Shown: positions 10,991 through 21,660, numbered from the stretch's first letter. The stretch is DNA of 64,000 nt from Prorocentrum cordatum (GCA_963575745.1 CAUYUJ010019374.1:1-64000); one strand, 5' to 3'. Notes: generated by a model from the letters alone, not told the origin. A program made the numbers and translations.

Positions 10991-11933
10991 GAGCAAACTA
11001 ACACATGGATATATGATATATCTCTGTTCATCGAAAATCACAAGGTGGCATCTTTCGCTCGCCAGATGCGGTACCCAAATCAGTGATTACCAGGTCCCAT
11101 TGCAACGAAAGCGCCCATTCGAGTTCCTGGGGAGGCGTCTGTGAGCTTTCGGGGGCGTTCTGGAGCGGCCCCTGCGGCACGGCTGGGTCCACCCTCGCAC
11201 TTCTGGCCGGAATGCCAGGTCCAACACAGGGCCACCGCCGCGCAGCCGCGGCCTGCGCCGGGCCTCTGGCGGCGCAGAGGGCGCGCCGCCGCGCGGGGGG
11301 GCGCACGGCGCGCTCGTGGGCGCGGGCTGCGCACGGGGGCGCGGGCAGCCAGGCGCTTTCGCACGGAGAGCGGCACCTCGCCTTCCTGTCGGCGGGGAAG
11401 CGCAAGACTCGGGCGAGCCCGAACTCGGTTTAGCCGACGTTTTTTGACGAGCGCGTCCTGGATTTTGGCAGTCTGGTTTTCGTGGGATGTTTGCAGCGGG
11501 GGCGCACGTATTGGATCTCGTCATTTTCATTGATGGCCCCGTGAGGCCAACCCGAGTCCCCCGAGCCCCAGTCTTACGTCTCCCCGACTGTCGGCGGTTC
11601 AGAGGTGGGGTCCTGAGGGATGGGGTCCTAAAGGGCGAGGTGCCTCGCACAGTGCAGATCCACCCCTGGACCTCGTCCTTTCCTCGGGACCCCATCCATC
11701 AGGACCCCATCTTTGAAGCACCAGCAGGTGGGCGACGCAAGAAAGCGGGGGCGTCTGCGCCGACGTTGGCGCGTACGCGTCCCGCGTAAGACCGCGCGCA
11801 AGCGTCCTCGTCGCCAATGCAGCTTGCCGCTCTGGCGGCCCGCGCGAGCCGCCGCGTGAGGTCGCTGTGCCACCTCGCGCAAGACCCGTGCTTGATCGTC
11901 GCTCGAGTGGGCGAGGGGGCTCGCTAGCATTAA

Positions 11934-12085
11934 GTCGGGCCTGTCCCACTACAAGGGGAATATTCAAAAATAGTCGAAAAATAGTCCCGGGATTATTTTT
12001 GGAGTACGTTTTGACTAATTTAGAATATTTGTTGATTGTTTTTTATCCTTCGTCCAAAATCCCCCTGTAGGGTAACAGGCCCGAC
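11934..12085. mobile_element. MITE family 3 in unit 1, block B/C junction
   Basis: Inverted ends gtcgggcctgt and acaggcccgac flank an AT-rich interior with caaaaatagtcgaaaaatag. It sits between blocks B and C, where other units run through without it, so it is an insertion specific to this unit. Confidence 0.75.
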
Positions 12086-12333
12086 CTAACGCCAGCAGCA
12101 GAGCTCGGCCGAGCTCAGGCGCGAGCCAGGTCCCACCGGCCCCTGGCCACGGCCAGGAGCACCAGGGCCTCGGACCGGGACCACAAATTCTTGCGCGCAA
12201 CGGGCCCGGGGGCAGCCCCCCCAGGGGGACCGCGCGGCGCGCCGCCGAACCGACGCCGGCGCGATCGAGGATCCCAGAGCGGAAAAACTAAAATTGCTTC
12301 CCCAAAAGGAAAAAACAACTCAGGAGGGGAAAA

Positions 12334-12474
12334 AACACACAGACACAAACAAACGCCGATTCCCAGGAAAATATAGGAAGGAAATATGGAAAGTGGGAGC
12401 GAAGACGAAAACAAAAAACATGGGAATCCTGGGGTTCGTGTCAAGTCATTTGTGTGTCCCTGGGCCCCTTCAAA
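12334..12474. mobile_element. Dispersed element D, copy 1
   Basis: It starts with cacacagacacaaac and ends with tgtgtgtccctgggcccctt. Other copies are at 16922, 29062, 33421 and, outside the array, 62526. Units at 22.9 kb, 37.9 kb, 43.8 kb and 48.3 kb lack it, which gives presence/absence evidence of mobility. Confidence 0.7.
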
Positions 12475-13130
12475 AACGTCGATACGAGTGTAAATGTCCC
12501 CCCGCGTTTGCAACATCATGCCCCCGCGCACCCTCCGCGGAGCGGCGCCACGCCGTCGCGCGAGCCCGCGCGGCCCGGCTCATCGGATGCCGGTTTCTTT
12601 CGGTCGCGATCGGCAGCGACCGATCGGCACTCCAAATCGGTCGCGACCGATCGCACACGACCGATCGACCGCGACCGAGTCTGAAGCACATCGGTCGCGA
12701 CCGGTACCAGAATTTGATGGCCTTCGTCTTATCCCGAAACCCTGCCTTGGGTCGTGGCCAGAGTTCTCTTGGAGTCTCGTTGAGGCCTCCTAGTGGCCTC
12801 TCGGGGGGCCTCTTGGGAGGCTCCTGGGTGCTTTTATTGGGAGCACCTGGGGGTATCTTGGGCGCCTCTGCACCTCGAGAACATATTGTTGGTCACAACG
12901 GCGATGGTTAAGTGCGTACTTGCGAAAGGTAAACCTTGTCAGGGCCGCTCTCTTCAACACCTGTCGGGGCGGGTGGTAAAGGAATATGCAGTCAACGTCG
13001 GAGTCTGCCCTACCACGCGCCTCTCTTCTGCGCTCGTCTAAGAGGCCCCGTATGGCATCGCCTGGTTTTGAGGCTCCCGCGTTCTCTTCACAACACCCCA
13101 AAGTTGCTGCACAGCTAGTGACTGCCACTG

Positions 13131-13179
13131 CGTAACCTTTTGGCTGAAGCCAGATTGGCCTAAGCCACCTTGGACCGAG
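13131..13179 (+). other. Spliced-leader relic cluster, unit 1
   Basis: Bases 13131-13149 resemble the dinoflagellate SL core CGTAGCCATTTTGGCTCAAG with one base missing and a few substitutions. Two 15-base blocks follow without a gap (13150-13164 ccagattggcctaag and 13165-13179 ccaccttggaccgag), each a decayed copy of the SL 3' part CCATTTTGGCTCAAG. Confidence 0.75.
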
Positions 13180-13246
13180 GAGCTTGCTGAGGTGCTACGC
13201 GTTGCTTCCATGATCTGCGATTTATTTGAGACCAGGGCTGCGCTGT

Positions 13247-14430
13247 ATGTTCCTGCCCTGTGTGAGAGTGCTCCGTGGTTATGGTCTTGCCGGCTCGAGT
13301 CCCTGCGTATTTTACCCCCGGCGTTTCTATACGTCCTCGACGGGGGCGGCTGTGGTCAGTTCCCACGGTCGCATTCGAAGCAAGAATGGAATCATCACTT
13401 TTGGCTGTTTGAGCGATTCAGGATACTACACTACCGAGGTTGGTGGAAGCAGAAATTATGTGCATCGGTTGGTGGCACATGCTTTCTTGGGGCCACCGCC
13501 TTCGACGCAGCATTGCGATGTGAATCACAAGGACCGTGATCGTGGCAACAATCATGTTGAAATTTGGAGTTCGTCACACGTTCCGAGAACATCCTCCATT
13601 CATATGCAGCGAACAGTACCCGCAGAGCTTGCGCAAATGCACTCTCCAAACCGGTCCTCAGCAGATGGGCTGGACAATTTGGTCGCTGGACCAATCACTC
13701 CTCTGGGCGCCTAGCGTCCCTCGAAACTGGTGTTGACCAGGGTACCATATGTAAGTGTTGCAAGGGTAAGATAATTTCACCAAAAGGGTATGAGTTCAAA
13801 TATGGAGCACCCATCGTCCCGCCATGTTTGCTAGGCGAGGAGTGGCGTCCTGCCTTACACCCATGCACAGGCACAGAGCTATCGACCTGGGAGGTCAGCT
13901 CCCACGGACGAATGAAAACCACTCGCGGGTTAGTCTCGTATGGCTCGCAGACTTTAGCTGGCTATCGCTCTGTACTAATTACCACCGACGGTCGGAAAAC
14001 AAATCATTTGCTGCATCGACTCGTCGCCCGGGCCTTTTTATGGCAACCATCTGATTCAGAAGATCTAGTGGTCAATCACATCGACGGCAATAGAGGAAAT
14101 AATTCCAAAAGTAATTTAGAATATGTGACCCGTTCGCAGAACTCGCTCGTTTCAAAGAAATGGTGGCTTGGACGCGCAAGTGCCGGAGTAACAAAGTCGA
14201 AACCTGTATGGGGACGGATAGTTGGATCGGAGTCATGGAAGTGGTACGCATCGATGACCGAAGCCGCGCGCCTTTTGGGCTTGGCGGCCGGCAGTATATC
14301 GTACTGTTGCAATGGGATCCAGCGACGCGCCGGTAATTACGAGTTCAAGTTTGCAGATTCGACCGTCCCCAGTGTGTTGCCAGGAGAGGTGTGGCGCGAG
14401 ATCCCGCAGTGCTTGTTAACGAAAAAGCCG
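13247..14430 (+). pseudogene. HNH-1: frameshifted double NUMOD4-HNH-NUMOD1 gene
   Basis: Colinear with the intact copies, but one base is missing near 13560, where siblings read gttgataatttgg and this copy reads gttgaaatttgg. The loss falls inside the first HNH motif, so one frame (from ATG 13247) carries the N-terminal region up to the NNH residues and another frame (from about 13564 onward) carries the rest: the linker, the second NUMOD4 (EEWRPALH), the second HNH (VVNHIDGN) and the last NUMOD1. The second frame runs open through the GC-rich tail to 14991. An SL relic cluster lies 68 bases upstream of the start. It is probably inactive, unless the missing base is a sequencing error. The neighbouring segment is duplicated at 45.1 kb, where the copy is broken at different places. 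Confidence 0.8.
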
Positions 14431-15391
14431 CGAGTACCCTTCGCCACTCGCTGCTTCACATACTCAGATAGTGCTACAGTACGCTTCTTCCAGACCTCCT
14501 GGGAGCTGCCTCCGGATATTTGTTGCAGCTCTCCTCGCCGCCGCCGCCGTCCCCTCCCCCGCCTGGGCCCATCCGCTCGCCAGCCCTGCGCTTCAGTCCG
14601 TCGGCGTGTGCTGCTTCGCGCTCTCCGGTGTGGGCGCCGCCCCAAAGGGGGGCCTCCCAAAGGGGGGGGCGGTCTGCGCAGGGGGGAGCGGTGGCCACAG
14701 CGGAGCGATGCCGAAGCTCAGAGCCCCGAGCCATCGGGGCTGGGCCCAGACCCCCGCTTTTCGCTGTTTTCGTCCGCTGGAGGCCCTCACTGGGCCTCGG
14801 GGCCGTCAAAAAACGACTCGGGGCGAAAAACCAGTCCAGGGGAAGGGGTCCAGACCTCTGAGGGCTCACGTCTTAAAAAGTTCATGACGTCGGGGGTCTC
14901 GGGGGTGAGGGGCAGCTCCTGGTTCGTACCTCGGGGGCCCAAAGCGGAGTTGCCCCAGACCAGAGTGATCCCGGATCACTCGGGCATCTAACTGTTTCCG
15001 AAACATGGGGGTTGGGGATGCGGTCAGGGGGTAACTCTTGGTTCGTGCGTCGGGGGCCCGAACCAGAGCTACCCCGGGCCAGAGGTATCCTGGATATCTC
15101 GGGCGTCCAAGAATCTCGAAGACAACCAAAATCTTGAGGACAACAAAAGTTGCATACAGGTTATTTGGGCTCCGCGCGGATTTCTTGGATCTCTTAAAGC
15201 AGAGCCGTGAAGGGGGAGGGCCACGAAACGAAAGAGCTCTAAAGCTGTGACACCGCGCACGTCTCTCTGCCTGGCCTCCGCCCGCGCCACGAAGACCTGC
15301 AGTCGGATCCGAGCCTCGACAACCACGGAAAGGCGCGTGCTTGCACGCGCGCGCAATTGCCTGCGGCACGCCGTTCGGTAACTAATTGCAC

Positions 15392-15549
15392 TGCAGTCCC
15401 TCTACAGGAGGAATATTCAAAAATAATCAAAAAAAAAAAAAAAAAAAAAACATGGAGGCGATTTTCTATGTTTTTTGACTATGTTCGAATGCTTGTTTAT
15501 TATTTTCTTTTTCGTTCAAAATCCGCCTGTAGGAGGACATGCCCCGCCT
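15392..15549. mobile_element. MITE family 3, unit 1 tail
   Basis: It begins near gtccctctacaggaggaata and ends near cctgtaggaggacatgcccc, which are inverted relatives of each other. The AT-rich interior includes a run of 21 As. It is near-identical to 46990-47131 except for the length of the A run. Confidence 0.75.
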
Positions 15550-15725
15550 AAACGTACCCTCCTCCTTCCCCCACACGCATCAGACTTTTTCCTGTGCGCA
15601 GCCCCCATGCGGGCAATGTTTCTCGCCCTGGTGGATCCAGCTCCGATGGTCCCAGGGGGAGTGAGGGGGGGAGGGGGGGGGGCGATTCACGAGAGCCCCC
15701 GATCGGCGGCGATCCCCGGGGGGGG

Positions 15726-15900
15726 GGGGGGAAGTGAGAAGGAGCAGGCCTCCTCAGAAGGCTCGGAGGTCCCCTGGCCTCTTGAGAAGTTTCTCCTGAG
15801 CCATGGCCCGGAGACGCAGAGAACCTTTTGGAAGGCGCGAGGGCATCCGAGAAGCCCGCCGCCTTCTGAGAAGGCCTTCTCCTTCTCACTTCCCCCCGCC
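15726..15900. mobile_element. Foldback element family 4, copy in unit 1
   Basis: The left arm (ggggggaagtgagaaggagc, then aggcctcctcagaagg) is mirrored by the right arm (ccttctgagaaggccttctc, then cttctcacttcccccc) over about 37 bases. Other copies lie at 21481, 27894, 36568 and 47305; halves are at 32121 (left arm) and about 41320 (right arm). Confidence 0.8.
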
Positions 15901-16921
15901 GCCCGCGCCGCCGAATTCGGTTTTGGGGTCACAACTCCAATCTTTCTGGCGGCCGTTCGAGACGATCCGGGCACACCCGGAACGCCCTCGGCGAGGCGCA
16001 GCTGCTGAGCTGGCAAGCATCCTGGGGCTGGAAAACCGCCGAGAACTGACGAAAGCGCCCGCAAAACCTCGAACCTCGAACCGCCGACCAGAGGCCGAAA
16101 CGAAGGAGGACACGCAGGGGTTCAAAGCATCTGCCCCCCCTCCGACGTCGCAGAACTTCACGGGACGGGCCCGGTCACCAGAGGGCACACCGCCGCGCAG
16201 CCGTGGCCTGCGTTGGCCTCTGGCGGCAGAGAGGGCGCGCCGCCGCGCGGGGGGCGCACGGCGCGCTCGTGGGCGCGGGCTGCGCACAGCGGCGCGGGCA
16301 GCCAGGCGCTTCGCACTGGAAGCGGCACCTCGCCCACTTGTCGGCGGTTCAGAGGTGGGGTCTTGCGGGATGGGGTCTCCTAAAGGACGAGGTGCCTCGC
16401 ACAGTGCAGATCCACCCCTGGACCTCGGCCTGTCCTTGGGGCCCCATCCCTCAGGCCCCCCTCTTTGGACCACCGGCACAAGTGGGCGACGCAAGAAAGC
16501 GGGGGCCGACGTTGGCGCGTAAGTTGCCCGCGGAAGGCCGCGCGCAAGCGCCCTCGTCTCCGCTGTGGCGTGCCGCGCGCGGGCGGCCCGCGTGAGCCGC
16601 CGCGTGCGGTCGCTGTACCACCTCGCGCAAGGCCCGTGTCTTGACCGTCGCTCCAGTGGGCGAGGGGACCCGCCGGCGGCAGAGCTCGGCCGAGCTCAGG
16701 CGCGAGCCAGGTCCCACCCGGCCCCTGGCCACCGCCAGGAGCACCAGGGCCTCGGACCGGGACCACAAATCTTCTTGCGCGCGGCCGGCCCCGGGGGCAG
16801 CCCCCCCATGGGGGACCGCGCGGCGCGCCGCCGAACCGAAGTCGGCGCGATCGAGGATCCCAGAGCGGAAAAACGAAAATTGCCCCCCAAAGCGGACAAA
16901 CGAAATTCGTGCGGGGAAAAA

Positions 16922-17058
16922 TCACACAGACACAAATAAACGTCGATCCCCGGGAAGATATGGCAAGTGGGAGGGAAGACGAAAATCCATAAAATAGTCA
17001 AAAATATGGGGAATCCTGGGATTGGTGTATAGCTATTTGTGTGTCCCTGGGCCCCTTC
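16922..17058. mobile_element. Dispersed element D, copy 2
   Basis: It has the same ends as the other copies (cacacagacacaaataaacg and tgtgtgtccctgggcccctt), with an interior that includes gaagatatggcaagtgggag. Confidence 0.7.
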
Positions 17059-17740
17059 AAACACGTCGATTTCGAAAACGAATCAAAATGTTCGCCCGCG
17101 TTTGCAACATCATGCCCCCGCGCACCCTCCGCGGAGGGGCGCCACGCCGTCGCGCGAGCCCGCGCAGCCCGGCTCATCGGATGCCGGACTCGTTCGGTCG
17201 CGATCGGCAACGACCGATCGGCACTCCAAATCGGTCGTCGGGACCGATCGCACACGACCGATCGGCCGCAACCGAGTTTGAAGCACATCGGTCGCGACCG
17301 GTACCGGAATCTAGTGGCCTTCGTCCTATCCCGAGACCCTGCCCTGGGTCGTGGCCAGAGGTCTTTTGGAGTCTCGTTGAGGCCTCCTTGTGGCCTCTCG
17401 GGGGGCCTGTTCGGAGACTCCTAGGGGCTTATTGGGAGCATATTGGGGTATCTTGGGCGCCTCCTCGTGACTTACACCTCGAAAACATATTGTTGGTCAC
17501 AACGGCGAGGGTATACCCTGTCAGGCAGCGGCTCTGGGCCGACCAGGCCTTCCCAGGCCACACTCGTCAACACCGGTCGGGGAGGTCGGTAAAGGAATAG
17601 GCGGTCACTGCATGCCCTGCCACGCGCCTCTGGTCTGCGCTCGTCTAAACAGGAGGCCCCGTATGGCATCGCCTGGTTTTGAGGCCCCGGATTCTCTTCA
17701 CAACACCCCAAAGTTGTTGCACATCTAGTGATTGCCACTG

Positions 17741-17790
17741 CGTAACCTTTTTGGCTCAAGCCAGCTTGGCTTAAGCCACCTTAGGCCGAG
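17741..17790 (+). other. Spliced-leader relic cluster, unit 2
   Basis: Bases 17741-17760 match the SL core CGTAGCCATTTTGGCTCAAG at 18 of 20 positions. Bases 17761-17775 (ccagcttggcttaag) match the SL 3' part CCATTTTGGCTCAAG at 12 of 15, and 17776-17790 (ccaccttaggccgag) at 9 of 15. The decay increases toward the gene, as expected if the 5'-most relic is the youngest. Confidence 0.85.
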
Positions 17791-17857
17791 GAGCTTGCTG
17801 AAGTGCTACGCGTTACTTCAATGATCTCCGATTCATTTGGGGCTGGGGCTGCGCTGT

Positions 17858-19204
17858 ATGCTCCTGCCCTTTGTGAAAGCACGCCTTGGTTATGGTATTG
17901 CCTGCACGAGTGCCTGCTCGTTTTACCCCCAGCGTTTCTTTATATCGTCGACGAGGACGGCTGCGGTCAGTTGCCACGGTCGCATTCGAAGCAAGAATGG
18001 AATCATCACTTGGGGCTGTTTGAACGATTCAGGATACTACACTACCAAGATCGGTGGGAGCAGTAATTATGTGCATCGACTGGTGGCCCATGCTTTCTTG
18101 GGGCCACCGCCTTCGACGCAGCATTGCGATGTGAATCACAAGGACCGTGATCGTGGCAATAATCATCTTGATAATTTGGAGTTCGTCACACGTTCCGAGA
18201 ATATCTTACATTCATACGCAGCGAACAGTACTCGCAGAATTTCCGCAGATGCACTCTCCCGACCGGTCCTCAGCAGATGGGCTGGACAAGGTCGCTGGAC
18301 CGATTACTCCTCTGTGCGCCGAGCGTCCCTCGAAACGGGTGTTGATCGCAGTGCTATCTGCATGTGTTGCAAGGGCAGGATGATTTCAGCAAAGGGGTAT
18401 GAGTTTAGATTTGGAGCACCCATCGGTCCGCCATGTTTACCTGGCGAGGAGTGGCGTCCTGCTCTACACCCATGCACAGGCAGAGAGCTATCGACCTGGG
18501 AGGTCAGCTCCCACGGCCGAATGAAATCCACTCGCGGATTGGTTTCTTACGGCTCGCGGACTTTAGCTGGCTATCGTGCTACAGGAATTTCAACCGACGG
18601 TCGGCAAACAAAACATCTCGTACATCGACTCGTCGCCCGAGCCTTTCTATGGCAACCATCTTACGCAGAAGATCTCGTTGTCAATCACATCGACGGCAAT
18701 AAAGAAAATAATTCCATTGGTAATTTAGAATATGTGAATCGGTCGCAGAAGGCGCTCCTTTCAAAGAAATTGTGGTTTGGATGCTCAAGTTCCGGAGTCA
18801 CAAGGTCGAAACCTGTATGGGCACGGATAGTAGGATCGGAGTCATGGAATTGGTACGCATCGATGACCGAAGCCGCGCGCCTTTTGCGTTTGACCGTTGG
18901 CAATATATCGCTATGTTGCCGTGGGATCACGCGACGCGCCAGTAGTTACGAGTTCAAGTTTGCAGATTCGACAGTCCCCAGTGTGTTGCCAGGAGAGGTG
19001 TGGCGCGAGATCCCGCAGTGCCTGTTCACGAAAAAGCCGCGAGTACCCTTCGCCACTCGCTGCTTCACACGTTCAGATAGTGCTACAGTACGCTTCTTCC
19101 AGACCTCCCAGGAGCTGCCTCCTGATACTAATTGCAGCTCTCCTCGCCGCCGCCGCCGTCCCCTCCCCCGCCTGGGCCCATCCGCTCGCCAGCCGCGCGC
19201 GTAA
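17858..19204 (+). CDS. HNH-2: intact double NUMOD4-HNH-NUMOD1 endonuclease-like protein
   Basis: The predicted protein has 448 residues from the ATG at 17858 and reads as two homing-endonuclease modules in tandem. Module 1 has a NUMOD4-like strand (VSCHGRIRS, about residues 37-45), an HNH motif (VHRLVAHAFL, then DVNHKDRDRGNN, about 72-102) and a NUMOD1-like DNA-binding stretch (about 134-186, with CCKGR). Module 2 repeats this: EEWRPALH and EVSSHGR (about 197-221), VHRLVARAFL and VVNHIDGN (about 255-281), then SKPVW to YEFKFADS (about 318-370). The His and Asn residues typical of the HNH metal site are present in both modules. Proteins of this type occur in phages, bacteria and organelle introns and nick or cut DNA. 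Residues after about 394 come from repeat-derived GC-rich DNA and may not be natural. An earlier ATG after the SL relics (17821) opens a different, overlapping frame, so the start is uncertain. Confidence 0.75.
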   Translation: MLLPFVKARLGYGIACTSACSFYPQRFFISSTRTAAVSCHGRIRSKNGIITWGCLNDSGYYTTKIGGSSNYVHRLVAHAFLGPPPSTQHCDVNHKDRDRGNNHLDNLEFVTRSENILHSYAANSTRRISADALSRPVLSRWAGQGRWTDYSSVRRASLETGVDRSAICMCCKGRMISAKGYEFRFGAPIGPPCLPGEEWRPALHPCTGRELSTWEVSSHGRMKSTRGLVSYGSRTLAGYRATGISTDGRQTKHLVHRLVARAFLWQPSYAEDLVVNHIDGNKENNSIGNLEYVNRSQKALLSKKLWFGCSSSGVTRSKPVWARIVGSESWNWYASMTEAARLLRLTVGNISLCCRGITRRASSYEFKFADSTVPSVLPGEVWREIPQCLFTKKPRVPFATRCFTRSDSATVRFFQTSQELPPDTNCSSPRRRRRPLPRLGPSARQPRA

Positions 19205-20044
19205 GTCCGTCGGCGCGTGCCGCCTCGCGCGCTCCGGTGTGGGCGCCGCCCCAGAGGGGGGCGCCCAAAGAGGGGGGGCGGGGCGGCCTGCGCAGGGGGC
19301 GGAGGCCACAGCGGAGCGACGCCGCAGTTCGGAGCCCCGAGTCATCGGGGCTGGGGATGGTGAGGGGTACGGCCAGACCGAGGTAGAAGATCGAGGTCGG
19401 TTCGGGGAGGGCACCCCAGTGTTCTTCGTGCTTGCTGGATGCCCTTGTGCACCCTGGGGAGGGTACCCTTGGATGTTCTGTTTGTTTTGGCCGGCGGAGG
19501 GTCTCGTGTTCTTGAAGGATATGCTTGGTGGTCTATGTCCGACTGTAGCTCCTGGTTCGTACTTCGGGGGCCCAAAGCGGAGTTACCCCAGACCAGAGCT
19601 ATCCCGGATATTTCGGGCATCCAACCACACTCCCGAATCATCGGGGTTCGGGGATGTGGTCAGGAGTGACTCCTGGTTCGTGCGTCGGGGGCCCGAACCA
19701 GAGTTAACCCAGGCCAGAGTTACCCCAGATATCTCGGGCGTCTTAGGAATCTCGGAGACACCAAATTTTGCATCTCGAAGACAACAAAACTTGCATGCAG
19801 GTAGCATCTCGGGGTTCTGCGCAGATTGCGTGGATCCCTAAACGCGGAGCCGTGAAGGGAGAGGGCCCTCGAAATAAAAAAGAGCTCTGAAGCTGTGACA
19901 GCGCGTTTCGTAATGCCTGGCCCTCGCCCGCACCACAAACTTGTATTCAGATCCGAGCCTCGACAACCACGGAACGCGCGTGCTTGCACATGCATGCGCA
20001 TTTGCCTGCAGCAGGCCGTGCGGTACTTGCCCTCCTGCTTCCCC

Positions 20045-20650
20045 TGCGTACACCCATGCACAGGCACAGAGCTATCGACCTGGGAGGTCAGCTCCCACGG
20101 ACGAATGAAATCCTTTCGCGGATTAGTCTCTTACGGCTCGCAGACTTTAGTTGGCTATCGTCTTACAGGAATTACAACCGACGGTCGGCGAACAAATCAT
20201 CTCGTACATCGACTCGTCGCCCGGGCTTTTTTATGGCAACCATCTCATTCAGAAGATCTCGTGGTCAATCACATCGACGGCAATAAAGGAAATAATTCCA
20301 CCAGTAATTTAGAATATGTGACTCGGTCGCAGAACTCGCTCCTTTCCAAGAAATGGTGGCTTGGACGCTCAAGTTCTGGAGCAACAAGGTCGAAACCTGT
20401 AAGGGGACGGATAGTTTGATCGGAGTCATGGAAGTGGTACGCATCGATGACCGAAGCCGCGCGCCTTTTGCGTTTGACCGTTGGCAATATATATATATAT
20501 ATATATATGTGTATCGCTTTGCTGCCGTGGGATCACACGACGCGCCGGTAATTACGAGTTCAAGTTTGCAGATTCGACCGTCCCCAGCGTGCTGCCAGGA
20601 GAGGTGTGGCGCGGGATCCCGCAGTGCTTGTTCACGAAAAAGCCGCGAGT
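20045..20650 (+). pseudogene. HNH-3: truncated second module only
   Basis: Sequence homologous to the other copies starts abruptly within the second NUMOD4 (HPCTGTELSTWEV) and continues through the second HNH (VVNHIDGNKGNN) and NUMOD1. The first module is missing, replaced by spacer DNA that ordinarily lies downstream of an HNH gene. A G-to-T change makes a stop near 20417 (gatagtttgatc, where siblings have gatagttggatc), and an (AT)n expansion at about 20488-20508 disrupts the NUMOD1 region. It is clearly non-functional and most likely came from unequal recombination between two units. Confidence 0.85.
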
Positions 20651-20968
20651 ACCCTTCGCCACTCGCTGCTTCACACGCGCAGATAGTGCTACAGTACGCT
20701 TCTTCCAGACCTCCCAGGAGCTGCCTCCTGATATGTTTTGCAGCTCTCCTCGCCGCCGCCGCCCCCTCCCCCGCCTGGGCCCATCCGCTCGCCAGCCGCG
20801 CGCTTTAATTCCGTCGGCGCGTGCCGCCTCGCGCGCTCCGGAGTGGGCGCCGCCCAAGGGGGGGGGGGGGGGGGCGGTGGCCACAGCGGAGGGATGCCGC
20901 AGGTCGGAGGCCCGAGTCACCGGGGCTGGGGGTGGTGAGGGGTAGCTCCTGGTTCGTGTCTCGGGTCG

Positions 20969-21171
20969 GGACGACCGACACGGGCACGGAAAGAGTGGGC
21001 GCGTTGCCCAAGGGCAGTTCCTGTCCTATTTGAGCAGGACTCCCTGTCCGCGCCGCCGCGGATGCTGTTCTTTGAAGACAACAAGCCGCCTGCCCAGCAG
21101 CGGCCGCTGCACGTTTTGGAGAACATGTGTTGTTGGGCATTGTGCAAGGTTGTTTCCGAATTCGGGCGTCC
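20969..21171. mobile_element. MITE family 2, array copy
   Basis: A diverged relative of 5592-5798. Shared words include the central cgccgccgcgg and tgttgttgggcattgtgc near the right arm, ending gggcgtcc. The left arm has decayed to ggacgaccgacacgggcac. Confidence 0.65.
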
Positions 21172-21480
21172 AGATCGGGGACCCAAAGCGGAATTACCCC
21201 GGACCGGGGTTATCTGAAATGTTTTGGCATCCAACCGTTCCCGAAACATGGGGGTTGGGGACGTGGTCAGGGGGTAGCTCCTGGTTCGTGCGTCGGGGGC
21301 CCGAACCAGAGCTACCCCTGGCCAGAGTTATCCCTGGATATCTCGGGCGTTTAAGAATCCCGAAGATAAAAAAAAATGCAGATAGTATATCGGGGTTCCG
21401 CGCGAATCTCCTGGATCTCTAGCTCCGATGGTCTCGGGGGGGGTTGCGACTTACGAGCCCCAGATCGGCGGCGGCCCTTA

Positions 21481-21660
21481 GGGGGGGAAGTGAGAAGGAG
21501 TAGGCCTCCTCAGAAGGCTCGGAAGTCCCCCGGCCTTCTGACAAGTTTCTCCTAGGAAGCCATGCCCCGAAGATGTGGAGAACCTCTCGGATGGCGCGAG
21601 GGCTTCCGAGAAGCCCCGCCGCCTTCTGAGAAGGCCTTCTTCTTCTCACTCCCCCCCGCC
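21481..21660. mobile_element. Foldback element family 4, copy
   Basis: The arms gggggggaagtgagaaggag and cttctcactcccccccgcc are inverted repeats. The middle has gatggcgcgagggcttccga, like the other copies. Confidence 0.75.

Larger units (their letters stand above)
11230..16169 (+). repeat. Array unit 1
   Basis: Order: GC-rich block B with the direct marker gtgcctcgcacagtgcagat (about 11637), MITE family 3 (11934), block C (gagctcggccgagctcaggc, about 12102), element D (12334), the GGTCGCGACC palindrome block (about 12598-12705), block F, SL relics (13131), a frameshifted HNH gene, a GC-rich tail, dispersed repeats, MITE family 3 again (15392) and a foldback element (15726). A run of 21 As lies at about 15430-15450. 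Apart from the HNH pseudogene there is no gene. Bases from about 13500 to 16450 are near-identical to about 45100-47950. Confidence 0.8.
16170..20044 (+). repeat. Array unit 2
   Basis: Order: block B (about 16193-16670), block C (about 16676), element D (16922), palindrome block (about 17195-17306), block F, SL relics (17741), intact HNH-2 and a GC-rich tail, then dispersed repeats at about 19545-19750 and 19800-20040. The unit stops abruptly where half of another HNH gene is joined at about 20045; no foldback element or block B intervenes. Confidence 0.8.
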
